Source of the DNA: Amphritea atlantica
Lineage (GTDB): Bacteria > Pseudomonadota > Gammaproteobacteria > Pseudomonadales > Balneatricaceae
DNA: 64,000 bases
Direction: 5' to 3'
Assembly (NCBI RefSeq): GCF_018860855.1
Contig: NZ_JAHKQE010000030.1
Coordinates: 124,001-188,000 of the forward strand
Shown piece after piece: positions 28,353-36,388 of this stretch. A program made the position numbers and the translations under genes. Positions within the stretch are counted from its first letter, which is position 1; each line of letters starts with the position of its first letter. Under the pieces are notes generated by a model. That model was not told the DNA's origin. It saw only the letters and a list, made by a program, of their open reading frames with translations, and did not search any database.

Positions 28353-29114
28353 ATGAGTTTAAGCGACGAAGAAAAGATCGCGTACCTAGCAAACTTGGTA
28401 GCCGTTTCGCGTGCCGATGGGAGCGTGTCTCCAAATGAATCGCTTGCCATAGAAGCTGCGCAGAAGCGGATCGGCGCAAAGAAAACGGCATTACGTAAAG
28501 CTGATGCGCTGGCACAGAGTGATGGATACATACCTGAAGTAGTAGGTCCGTTCTCAACAAGAATTGGTAACCTTGAGGACATGATTTCTGTCTCTCTGGC
28601 GGATGGCGTTCTGGATCAAGCTGAGAAACCCGTTGTGCTTTCATTTGCGAAGAAAGTTGGCATCTCGAACGAACAACTTCAGCTCATTCTGACCGAAGTG
28701 CGCACAGCGTTGCGTTCTGCAGAAGCAACACGCGCCTGCCCGAGCTGTTTGGCTAAAGTTTCACGAGAGGCAAAGTTTTGTCCAGAGTGTGGTGGCTCAC
28801 TGGACATCTCTGATAAGGCAGCAGCTGTCGCGGTTGAGTACACCATCCCGAGCGCTGGAATTGCTATTGAATTTGCTGAGTCCACCGCTAGTGGTTTCAT
28901 TGACGCAGTTCGCAAGGCCAAAGATGCTCCAGAGAATGCGGAGTGCGTAAAGGGCACAAAGACTTGGTATATGGCGGTATGGCCTAAGGAGCAGATCTTA
29001 GAAGCGGCAAAGCTCGTTGAAGATCTCAAGGGCATGCGAAATCGGAAAGTCTGGGTCGATGCAAAGGAATCGCGCTGGGATGAGGTATTCGGTTTCACTT
29101 GGTGTAGTGAGTAG
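28353..29114 (+). CDS. TerB-like / zinc-ribbon protein of unknown function
   Basis: A 253-residue protein. Residues ~1-122 contain two half-repeats of a TerB-like helical domain (SRADGSVSPNE and SLADGVLDQAEK, acidic loops). Residues 129-146 form a zinc ribbon (CPSC then CPEC). A C-terminal ~80-residue region carries WYMAVWPKEQ and ends FTWCSE. TerB-like proteins occur in tellurite-resistance, stress and membrane-associated systems, but the role of this architecture is not known to me. GC is much higher than in the preceding GNAT gene. A second unknown gene follows on the same strand. Confidence 0.75.
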   Translation: MSLSDEEKIAYLANLVAVSRADGSVSPNESLAIEAAQKRIGAKKTALRKADALAQSDGYIPEVVGPFSTRIGNLEDMISVSLADGVLDQAEKPVVLSFAKKVGISNEQLQLILTEVRTALRSAEATRACPSCLAKVSREAKFCPECGGSLDISDKAAAVAVEYTIPSAGIAIEFAESTASGFIDAVRKAKDAPENAECVKGTKTWYMAVWPKEQILEAAKLVEDLKGMRNRKVWVDAKESRWDEVFGFTWCSE

Positions 29115-29198
29115 CGGAATTCAGCCTACCGCCCTCTCGAATATTGTTTCGGGGTAGACGAGAAGCGCCTCAATATTTGGGGGTGCAAGAATGCGCGG

Positions 29199-29639
29199 AT
29201 GGATTGGTCTACCTGGAGTGAGTGGTTCTCATACGGGAGCTTCCAGAAAGGCGGATTGCTCAAGGGTGGCCATGTGTTCGTGTTTGATAAGAAGCGTATT
29301 CGCCATGAGCTTGAAACAAACCTATACAAATTTCGGTTCTGTCCGCACCTTAACTTTGAGTTGGTCGAGGCCGTGCTCGAAAACCTCCCTGATCAGGTCG
29401 AGGTCAAGCCCAAGGGAGATTGGACATACAAGCGAGACTACGAGGAATCACCAGGGTCAATAAAGATCAAGGAGAAAACCGTAGAGGATGGCTATACCTT
29501 CAGGGATGAGTACTACACAACAGGTGTGGCTCCACGTACTCCGGCTATAGGGCTTGCCATTTTGAGGAAAGCGTTTAGCGCTGCCGGCGTAGATCCGACA
29601 GGCCTCAAAGGCGTGTTGTCATACCGTGGTGAAAATTAA
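29199..29639 (+). CDS. Hypothetical protein downstream of the TerB/zinc-ribbon gene
   Basis: A 146-residue protein, no signal peptide or membrane segment, rich in aromatic and charged residues (MDWSTWSEWFSYGSF at the start, YKFRFCPHLNFELVEAVLE in the middle, Pro/Gly-rich C-terminus). Not recognised. It lies 84 bp after the TerB-like gene with similar base composition, so the two may act together. Codon structure and length support a real gene, but no homology anchors it. Confidence 0.6.
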   Translation: MDWSTWSEWFSYGSFQKGGLLKGGHVFVFDKKRIRHELETNLYKFRFCPHLNFELVEAVLENLPDQVEVKPKGDWTYKRDYEESPGSIKIKEKTVEDGYTFRDEYYTTGVAPRTPAIGLAILRKAFSAAGVDPTGLKGVLSYRGEN

Positions 29640-30003
29640 AGGGGTCAAAACCCTTTTCTCGGATACTTCTTGCTGATAACAATGGTCTTCTTGAGAAGAC
29701 AATGCCTCGCGTTCCTAATGGATGTTAATCTTCGGCATGTGAGACTGTATGACAGCAGGTGGTGTTTGGTGTAGAAGCGTCATCCTGCCGCGAAGAGTGA
29801 GAGATACGGTACTAGAATATTTAGCTTCGTTTAGCGAGTGTTAAGTGTGTTTATGTTTATTTAATCACCGCACACCGTCTTAATCCGCGTATTCTATATA
29901 AACTATAGGCGGCGTTGTTTGTTGCCCTTTGTACCTTTGTACCTTTGTACCTTTGTTTTATTGTTATGCCGTTATTGGTTAGCAGGGTGAGAGTCGAGTG
30001 TTG
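29640..30003. other. Intergenic region with octamer tandem repeat
   Basis: A short GGGGT/ACCC hairpin with some T lies just after the hypothetical gene (29641-29659) and may be a weak terminator. The rest has no gene. An 8-bp tandem repeat lies at 29927-29956 before the lipoprotein gene. Confidence 0.5.
29927..29956 (+). repeat. Tandem octamer (CTTTGTAC, 3.75 copies)
   Basis: CTTTGTAC is repeated three times perfectly and then CTTTGT, about 48 bp upstream of the lipoprotein start codon and downstream of a TATA-like stretch (29894-29906). Copy-number change by slippage could alter leader spacing. Confidence 0.9.
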
Positions 30004-30501
30004 ATGAAGCGTGTTGTTATACTGCTGCTGATCGGCGTGTTAGCTGGCTGTTCTGAAAAATATCCGGCCGTTGATCAGGAAATTGGGGTTAATGGTGAGC
30101 CGCCAAAAGCACTTGTGCAGGTCTATCACCAACAATTTAGCGCGACGGAGAAGCATTACGTCTTGGCTCTGGGGTATGTCCATGCATACTTGGTTGAACA
30201 TGATTTTGCGACCAGGTACACGCCGTGTTTTGATGATGTGCTTGATGTGACAAAGCGTACTCAAGCTGGGTTTTCTTGTATTGCGTTACAGGCTGAACAA
30301 GGCCCGCCAACTAAGGTATATGTGCGGGTTTTGATCGATGAGGTTTTGTTTAATCAGTTGGACGGCAATAACCGTTTGCTGTTCACTGTCGAGATGTTTG
30401 TACTCGAGCGTTATCGCCAAGACGGCACCGCAGATCGTTTGATCGAAGCCTTTGATACTGATGTTAAAACGTCGTTGTTGCCGCTTGATGATGGGGCCTG
30501 A
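30004..30501 (+). CDS. Small lipoprotein of unknown function
   Basis: About 165 residues with a lipoprotein signal (KRVVILLLIGVLAGC, lipobox LAGC, Cys ~16 from ATG 30004). A GTG two codons upstream (29998) is an alternative start. Asp or Asn is not at +2 (Ser), so outer-membrane sorting is expected. The mature part is acidic, with two cysteines (YTPCFDD and GFSCIAL) that may form a disulfide. Family not recognised. Confidence 0.8.
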   Translation: MKRVVILLLIGVLAGCSEKYPAVDQEIGVNGEPPKALVQVYHQQFSATEKHYVLALGYVHAYLVEHDFATRYTPCFDDVLDVTKRTQAGFSCIALQAEQGPPTKVYVRVLIDEVLFNQLDGNNRLLFTVEMFVLERYRQDGTADRLIEAFDTDVKTSLLPLDDGA

Positions 30502-30804
30502 AGATGGATCATCAATAACCTCGTTGCGTTGTCGTATTTTGCATATCCTATCGGTATATTGCATAACGGGTTTAACATGCGCCCGATTCACAGGGCTAAC
30601 GAAAGCCGTTTAAACGGTACAGGCGAAGCTTCTATCTGCACCAATGGTTGGGTCGTGTTTTAATAGCAATCAATGGTCAGGCTCAACTGAGTATGGGGAT
30701 GTCGTTAACTATATCGGCAGGTATAACGCCCAATGGGGCTAGGTTTTAAGTATTATCACATGGCAGTTGATTTAGTGTGTTTTAGTTTATTCTGATGGAG
30801 TGTT
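30502..30804. other. Intergenic region before LysR gene
   Basis: Roughly 300 bp with no gene. It contains a 12-bp palindrome CCGTTTAAACGG (30606-30617). No repeat or RNA recognised. Confidence 0.5.
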
Positions 30805-31725
30805 ATGAAACGTTATCCTTCTACTACAGCGTTACGGGCATTTGAGGCTATTTCGCGGTTAGGCAGTGTTTCTGCTGCCGCTGAAGAGCTTAATTTAACT
30901 CGCAGTGCTGTCAGCCATCAATTGAATGTATTGGAGGATGTGGTTGGGTTTGCCTTGACTCAAAAAGAGGGCCGAGGGTTAACGCTGACTCGAAAAGGTG
31001 AAAGTTATGCCTTGGAAGTTAAAAAAGCACTAACAATTCTATTGGAAGCCTCCCGTGTAAGGGATGAAGAAGAGATGGTGGGTAAGTTAACCATCAGTTG
31101 TGCGCCAGGGTTGGCTAATTATTGGTTATCGCGCAAATTATCGGGCTTCATTAAAAAATATCCAAAGCTGTCTCTACACATATTAACACCGAGCTTTCCT
31201 GGTGATATTTCAAACAACGACGTTGATCTATTTATTACTTACGGTAATGGCTCTTGGTCTGGAAAATATGTAAAACAATTGATTACCATTCAGTTATTCC
31301 CTGTTTGCAGTCCCCATTTTTTTCATAAGCAGGGGGGGTTAGGCCATCCTTCTAATTTGGTGAAAATGCCGCTCTTTCATCTTATGAATCATACTGATTG
31401 GCGGGTCTGGTTGGCGGCGAATGGTGTGAGCCATACGGAGCTAGAGGGTGGCGTCGTTTTTTCTGATGCTAATCTCGTGCAATCGGCAGCTATTGCCGGT
31501 CAGGGGATTGCTATCGGTGATAATATGGTCAGTGGTGATGCTTTAGAGAAAGGTTTGTTAATCCGTCCTTTCGAGAAAAGTATCGAATCGCCTAGGGCAT
31601 ATTATTTGGTTACTTCCCCTAAAAATGTAGAAAGGAACGATGTTGCTGCATTTATTGATTGGTTAGAAGGTCTTATTTCCGACGCTCAATCTCGCTATGA
31701 TCGCCCCAATAGAGGGGCTCTTTAG
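30805..31725 (+). CDS. LysR-family regulator, GcvA-like
   Basis: A 306-residue LTTR of the GcvA/AmpR clade: start TTALRAFEAISRLGSVSAAA, helix-turn-helix NLTRSAVSHQLNVLE, then an effector domain with an IAGQGIAIGDNMV segment. It is followed, after ~390 bp, by the aldolase-ABC transporter-hydrolase operon on the same strand and is its probable regulator. Cognate ligand unknown. Confidence 0.9.
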   Translation: MKRYPSTTALRAFEAISRLGSVSAAAEELNLTRSAVSHQLNVLEDVVGFALTQKEGRGLTLTRKGESYALEVKKALTILLEASRVRDEEEMVGKLTISCAPGLANYWLSRKLSGFIKKYPKLSLHILTPSFPGDISNNDVDLFITYGNGSWSGKYVKQLITIQLFPVCSPHFFHKQGGLGHPSNLVKMPLFHLMNHTDWRVWLAANGVSHTELEGGVVFSDANLVQSAAIAGQGIAIGDNMVSGDALEKGLLIRPFEKSIESPRAYYLVTSPKNVERNDVAAFIDWLEGLISDAQSRYDRPNRGAL

Positions 31726-32119
31726 ACAGCACTGCTTTTGTGCGTGTCATTGTTGCGATGCACTATTTTAAGGTAATGCTTATTTTTCGCTTTGCTCCAT
31801 ACCTGTTACAAAACACGCTTTAACGCTTATTTATCAAGTCTTGGTAAGGTTTTGCATTGCAAAATAATTTCCATATACTTTGCTTTTGTTATCTAGAAAA
31901 CGCATCTTTTTGGTGCGGCCAATTCTGTCAATTCAATTTTTCTCATCATAACTTCGGCTTCTCTAGGTAATTGTCAAATAATATTGACCATTTAAGTCAA
32001 TTTTATTCGATTGTTATTGATTTCTTTCTGGTCAAAAATCGAGTTCAAGGTATTTGGTCGGTTCTCTTCGATTACACCTCATTCCTATTAATGAAATAAG
32101 ATTTATTGAAGGCAGCATT
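31726..32119. promoter_or_regulatory. Promoter region of the catabolic/ABC operon with clustered GTCAA half-sites
   Basis: AT-rich, no gene. Five GTCAA/TTGAC half-sites occur at 31927, 31973, 31984 (inverted), 31996 and 32031. Two of them form ATTGAC-N7-GTCAAT (31983-32001), the size and symmetry expected of a LysR-type box. This is the likely operator region for the following operon. Confidence 0.55.
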
Positions 32120-32911
32120 ATGAGTCATCAACCAGAAAGTGATTTTGTAACGGATATATACCCAAGCCTTTCAGAGGAAGCGCGCGTCAGAGTCGACTTA
32201 GCGGCGGCCTATCATCTGATTGAGCATTTTCAAATGAGCGATAGTATCTACACACATATCTCAGCGCGAGTTCCTGGTGATAATGAATACTTCTTAATCA
32301 ACCCATACGGCACCCGTTTTAGTGAAGTAAAAGCCAGTCAACTGGTGATGATTGATTTAGACGGAAATATTATTGATGACCCATGCAATATGGGCGCGAA
32401 TCCAGCCGGTTTTACGATTCACTCTGCGATACATGGTGCCCGTTCAGATTTGAAATGTGCGTTGCATACACACACGGTGGCAGGTGTCTCTATTGCTTCC
32501 ACGCAAACGGGAATCTTGCCGATTAATCAGTGGGCTTTACAGTTTTATCATGGTGTCTCTCGCCATGCTTATGAAGGTATCGCCTTAAACTTGGAAGAAC
32601 GAGAGCGCCTTGTTAAAGATTTAGGCCCTGAGAATAAAATTCTTATTTTAGATAATCACGGCCTGATGACCATGGGTAATGATGTTGGGGAAGCCTTTAC
32701 CCTAATGTTTAATTTAGAGCGTGTTTGTAAGGTTCAAATGGCTGTTCTAGCGAGTGGTCAAGCGGTTAATCAAATCGATTCCTCTGTCTGTGATTTAACT
32801 TATCAGCAGTATAAGCAATTTGCCGAAATGAGTCTGCGTGATGGTTTTCATGTGGAATGGCTAGCTTATCTAAGATTGTTAGAAAAAGTGTCACCTTCTT
32901 ATCGAGACTAA
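32120..32911 (+). CDS. Class II aldolase/adducin family protein
   Basis: A 263-residue protein from ATG 32120; the open frame extends 22 codons upstream, but the MSHQPES start is the natural one. Class II aldolase zinc ligands are visible as HTHT (~118-121; ALHTHTVAGVSIAS) and NHGLMTMG later. Members cleave or decarboxylate sugar-phosphate-like and hydroxy-keto substrates, or are non-enzymatic adducin relatives. It is the first gene of the operon. Substrate unknown. Confidence 0.88.
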   Translation: MSHQPESDFVTDIYPSLSEEARVRVDLAAAYHLIEHFQMSDSIYTHISARVPGDNEYFLINPYGTRFSEVKASQLVMIDLDGNIIDDPCNMGANPAGFTIHSAIHGARSDLKCALHTHTVAGVSIASTQTGILPINQWALQFYHGVSRHAYEGIALNLEERERLVKDLGPENKILILDNHGLMTMGNDVGEAFTLMFNLERVCKVQMAVLASGQAVNQIDSSVCDLTYQQYKQFAEMSLRDGFHVEWLAYLRLLEKVSPSYRD

Positions 32912-32956
32912 TGCTCATCAATATAAAACCGATTGTTTAAAACTTTGGAGAGATAG

Positions 32957-34513
32957 ATGAAAAAAATAATTTTAGGTGCAGTAATCGCATGTTTACCTTT
33001 TACATCGAGTATTTATGCACAATCTCAACCTCAAGATGGTGGGACGATCAATGTTGTTGTTCAGCCTGAGCCCCCCAGCTTAATGATTGGCATGTATTCA
33101 AATGCTACGACACAGCAAGTGGGCGGTAATATTTTTGAGGGTTTGATGCGCTATGATAAAGATCTAAATCCTCATCCTCTTTTGGCTACTGCTTGGGAGA
33201 ATTCAGAAGATGGTAAGACGTGGACATTCCATTTAAAAGAGGGTGTTCTTTGGCATGATGGACAGCCTTTTACATCGGCCGATGTTGTCTTTTCTATTGA
33301 TAAACTTTTGCGTGAAACCAATGCTCGGTTAAGAGGATCGTTAGCGTTTGTCGACAGCATCACCGCACCGGATGATTACACGGTTGTATTTCAGCTGAAA
33401 CAGCCGTTTGGCCCCTTCATTCGTTTATTCGAAGTGGGTACAACACCGATGTTGCCTAAACATATTTATGAAGGCACAGACTACAAGCTAAACCCCGCTA
33501 ACCACCACCCAATCGGTACAGGACCCTTCGTTTTTAAAGAGTGGAAAAAAGGTTCATTCATCCATTTGGCCAAAAACGAAAACTACCACGTGAAAGGTTT
33601 GCCGCATATTGACGAACTTTATTGGCATGTGATTCCCGATGCGGCTTCTCGCTCTGTTGCCTTTGAAACAGGCAAAATCGATGTGTTACCCGGTGGCTCC
33701 GTGGAAAACTTTGATGTGCCTCGTCTAACTGAATTAGACAACACCTGTGTAACAACCGATGGTTGGGAGTTTTTCTCCCCACATGCTTGGTTATGGTTGA
33801 ACAACCGCCAAGGACCAACTGCTGATAAGCGTTTCCGTCAAGCCGTTATGTATGCAATGGATCGTGAGTTTGCCAAATCGGTATTGTGGAATGATTACGG
33901 AAAAATCGCTAAAGGCCCAATCGGTTCTAAAACGACTTTCTTCGACAAAGCGTTACCTGACTACGAATATAACCCGGAAAAAGCTAAAGCCTTGTTGAAG
34001 GAGATGAGTTATGACGGTACGCCAGTACGTTTGATGGCGATGCCTTATGGCGAAACATGGCAGCGTTGGACCGAAGTAATCAAACAGAACCTCGAAGAGG
34101 TCGGCATTAAAACCCAGATTGTTTCAACCGATGTGGCGGGTTGGAACCAGAAGATTGCTGATTGGGATTACGATATTTCCTTCACCTACCTATACCAGTA
34201 CGGCGACCCTGCTTTGGGTGTCTCTCGGACTTACCTATCGAGCAATATCGCCAAAGGCTCTCCTTGGAATAATGCCGAAGGGTATGTCAATAAGCAGGTT
34301 GATGAATGGTTCAATGAAGCCGCAGTGGCTTTCCCAGATAGTAAACGGGCGGATCTGTACAGCAAAATTCAGCATCAAATTGTTGAAGATGTACCGGTTG
34401 CTTGGTTAATGGAACTGGAATTTCCAACTATTTATAACTGTAAAGTACAAAACCTTGTTGACTCAGCCATCGGTGTTAATGACGCCTTTGGTACCGCTTG
34501 GATTAAACAGTAG
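32957..34513 (+). CDS. Peptide/nickel-type ABC transporter substrate-binding protein (SBP family 5)
   Basis: A 518-residue periplasmic protein with signal peptide (KKIILGAVIACLPFTSSIYA). SBP family 5 features: NIFEGLMRYDKDLNPHPLLA near the start, YTVVFQLKQPFGPF, and a C-terminal YNPEKAKALLKEM segment. The family binds oligopeptides, opines, glutathione or other amide-like molecules. It feeds the two permeases and the fused ATPase encoded next. Confidence 0.93.
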   Translation: MKKIILGAVIACLPFTSSIYAQSQPQDGGTINVVVQPEPPSLMIGMYSNATTQQVGGNIFEGLMRYDKDLNPHPLLATAWENSEDGKTWTFHLKEGVLWHDGQPFTSADVVFSIDKLLRETNARLRGSLAFVDSITAPDDYTVVFQLKQPFGPFIRLFEVGTTPMLPKHIYEGTDYKLNPANHHPIGTGPFVFKEWKKGSFIHLAKNENYHVKGLPHIDELYWHVIPDAASRSVAFETGKIDVLPGGSVENFDVPRLTELDNTCVTTDGWEFFSPHAWLWLNNRQGPTADKRFRQAVMYAMDREFAKSVLWNDYGKIAKGPIGSKTTFFDKALPDYEYNPEKAKALLKEMSYDGTPVRLMAMPYGETWQRWTEVIKQNLEEVGIKTQIVSTDVAGWNQKIADWDYDISFTYLYQYGDPALGVSRTYLSSNIAKGSPWNNAEGYVNKQVDEWFNEAAVAFPDSKRADLYSKIQHQIVEDVPVAWLMELEFPTIYNCKVQNLVDSAIGVNDAFGTAWIKQ

Positions 34514-34520
34514 TCAGTAT

Positions 34521-34545
34521 GGAGCAAGCCTTTCTGGCTTGCTCC
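34521..34545 (+). promoter_or_regulatory. Intercistronic hairpin between binding protein and permease genes
   Basis: A perfect 10-bp stem GGAGCAAGCC / GGCTTGCTCC with a 5-nt loop, 8 nt after the stop codon and without a T-run. Such hairpins protect the upstream mRNA and give more binding protein than permease. Confidence 0.7.
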
Positions 34546-34567
34546 TGTAACGAGAGTAGTAACGTCT

Positions 34568-35551
34568 ATGAGTGTGCAAACCTTACTTTATATCGGTGGT
34601 CGTTTAGTTAAAGGGGCAGCGGTGTTATTAGTTATCGCAATCTTTAACTTCTTCTTAATTCGTATGGCACCAGGAGATCCTGCGCAAGTATTGGCGGGTG
34701 AAGCTGGGGCGACCGATGCTATCTTTTTACAGCAGTTACGCGAGCAGTTTGGCCTTGATCAACCGCTTTATTATCAGCTATGGATCTATGTCAGTAATTT
34801 GATGCAGTTCGATATGGGCATAACCTATCGCCAGCAAATGCCGGTGTTTGATCTGATTATGGAGCGCATGCCTGCCACTTTGTTACTAACGGGAGCAGCG
34901 TTCTTTCTCTCTCTCTTATTAGGTATTTTAGCGGGCGTGGTTGCCGCAGCGAAGCATCGCCGATGGCCTGATTCTGTGATCACCGTGGCGGCGCTGATTT
35001 TTTATGCAACACCTCTTTTTTGGTTAGCGATGATGGCGGCGTTGTTCTTTTCTGTGTACTTAGAGTGGTTGCCTAGTTTTGGCATGCAAACGGTGGGTGA
35101 AAACCTCACGGGTTGGCAAAAAATCAGCGATATTGGGCTGCATTTGATCTTACCTGCCAGCACGCTCGGGCTATTTTTTACCGCGGTGTATGCACGCATG
35201 ACGCGTACATCGATGATCGAAACCAGTCGTTTAGATTTTGTTAAAACAGCAAAAGCAAAAGGCATGAAACCCTCACGCGTGACGACTCATCATGTATTAC
35301 GGAATGCGTTGTTACCGGTTGTAACACTCGCCGGCTTACAAGCAGGGCAGTTGATTGGAGGGGCGGTTTTAACGGAAACCGTATTCGCTTGGCCGGGTAT
35401 TGGACGGTTAATGTTTGAGGCCTTATTCCAGCGAGACTATAACCTGCTATTAGGGGTGTTCTTTGTATCATCCGCAATGGTCGTTCTCTTCAACTTGATC
35501 ACTGATGTTATCTATTGCGTCGTTGATCCACGAATCGAGTTGTCAAAATGA
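34568..35551 (+). CDS. ABC transporter permease, DppB/OppB type
   Basis: A 327-residue inner-membrane permease with six helices. DppB signatures: FFLIRMAPGDPAQVLAG and the cytoplasmic EAA loop ARMTRTSMIETSRLDFVKTA ending AKGMKPSRV. Overlaps the next permease gene by 4 nt. Confidence 0.94.
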   Translation: MSVQTLLYIGGRLVKGAAVLLVIAIFNFFLIRMAPGDPAQVLAGEAGATDAIFLQQLREQFGLDQPLYYQLWIYVSNLMQFDMGITYRQQMPVFDLIMERMPATLLLTGAAFFLSLLLGILAGVVAAAKHRRWPDSVITVAALIFYATPLFWLAMMAALFFSVYLEWLPSFGMQTVGENLTGWQKISDIGLHLILPASTLGLFFTAVYARMTRTSMIETSRLDFVKTAKAKGMKPSRVTTHHVLRNALLPVVTLAGLQAGQLIGGAVLTETVFAWPGIGRLMFEALFQRDYNLLLGVFFVSSAMVVLFNLITDVIYCVVDPRIELSK

Positions 35552-36387
35552 ATGTAATTAAATCCTTAACACAAAACAAAGTGGCGATGGTTGGTTTTGG
35601 CATACTGTTTATGTTCGTTGTCATCGCTTTATTTGGGCCTTACCTCTATGACGGAAGCCCTTGGCGCATGGTGCAGCGGCCTTTTTTACCTCCCTTTCAA
35701 AACAGTAATTACATCTTGGGTACGGATACGTTAGGTCGAGATGTATTGGCGGGCTTGATCTACGGTGCGCGTATCTCATTGCTGGTGGGCTTAGTTTCTA
35801 CCACGATTGCGCTATTAATCGGTATCCCATTAGGGGCGTATGCGGGTTATTACGGTGGCTGGGTTGATGAACTCTTAATGCGTTTTACTGAGATATTTCA
35901 GACCGTACCGAGCTTTGCGCTGGCAGTGGTATTAGTGGCGATTTTTGAACCTTCTGTCTATTCCATCACCGGTGCGATCGCCATCGTTAGCTGGCCCCCC
36001 GTAGCGCGATTGGTACGTGGCGAGTTTTTATCGCTACGCGGCCAAGAGTATGTTTTAGCGGCCAAACTGAATGGCCAAAGTAATCGCAACATCATTATGC
36101 GAGAGATTTTACCGAACAGTCTTTCGCCGATTATCGTCTTGGCCTCACTGATGGTTGCCAGTGCTATTTTGCTGGAATCTTCATTATCTTTCCTCGGCTT
36201 AGGCGATCCAGAGATTATGTCTTGGGGATATATGATTGGTGCGGCTAAAACCGTTATACGCCAAGCATGGTGGTTAAGTTTTATTCCAGGCGTGGCCATC
36301 GCGATTACAGTACTTTCCCTTAACTTACTAGGCGAAGGCTTAAATGAAGCCTTAAACCCTAAACTATCAGGTAATCGGGAGAGCTAA
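35548..36387 (+). CDS. ABC transporter permease, DppC/OppC type
   Basis: A 279-residue permease. DppC features: a single N-terminal helix, LGTDTLGRDVLAGLIYGARIS, and the EAA loop VRGEFLSLRGQEYVLAAKL. It completes the heterodimeric channel. The ATPase gene follows after 1 nt. Confidence 0.94.
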   Translation: MNVIKSLTQNKVAMVGFGILFMFVVIALFGPYLYDGSPWRMVQRPFLPPFQNSNYILGTDTLGRDVLAGLIYGARISLLVGLVSTTIALLIGIPLGAYAGYYGGWVDELLMRFTEIFQTVPSFALAVVLVAIFEPSVYSITGAIAIVSWPPVARLVRGEFLSLRGQEYVLAAKLNGQSNRNIIMREILPNSLSPIIVLASLMVASAILLESSLSFLGLGDPEIMSWGYMIGAAKTVIRQAWWLSFIPGVAIAITVLSLNLLGEGLNEALNPKLSGNRES

Positions 36388-36388
36388 T

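Noticed and set aside
26645-29640. A complete integron with integrase
   Set aside because: No integrase gene or attI is visible, and only one attC-like site is persuasive; I report it only as a cassette-like remnant.
29927-29956. CRISPR array
   Set aside because: Units are 8 bp, contiguous and without spacers; no Cas genes occur in the window.
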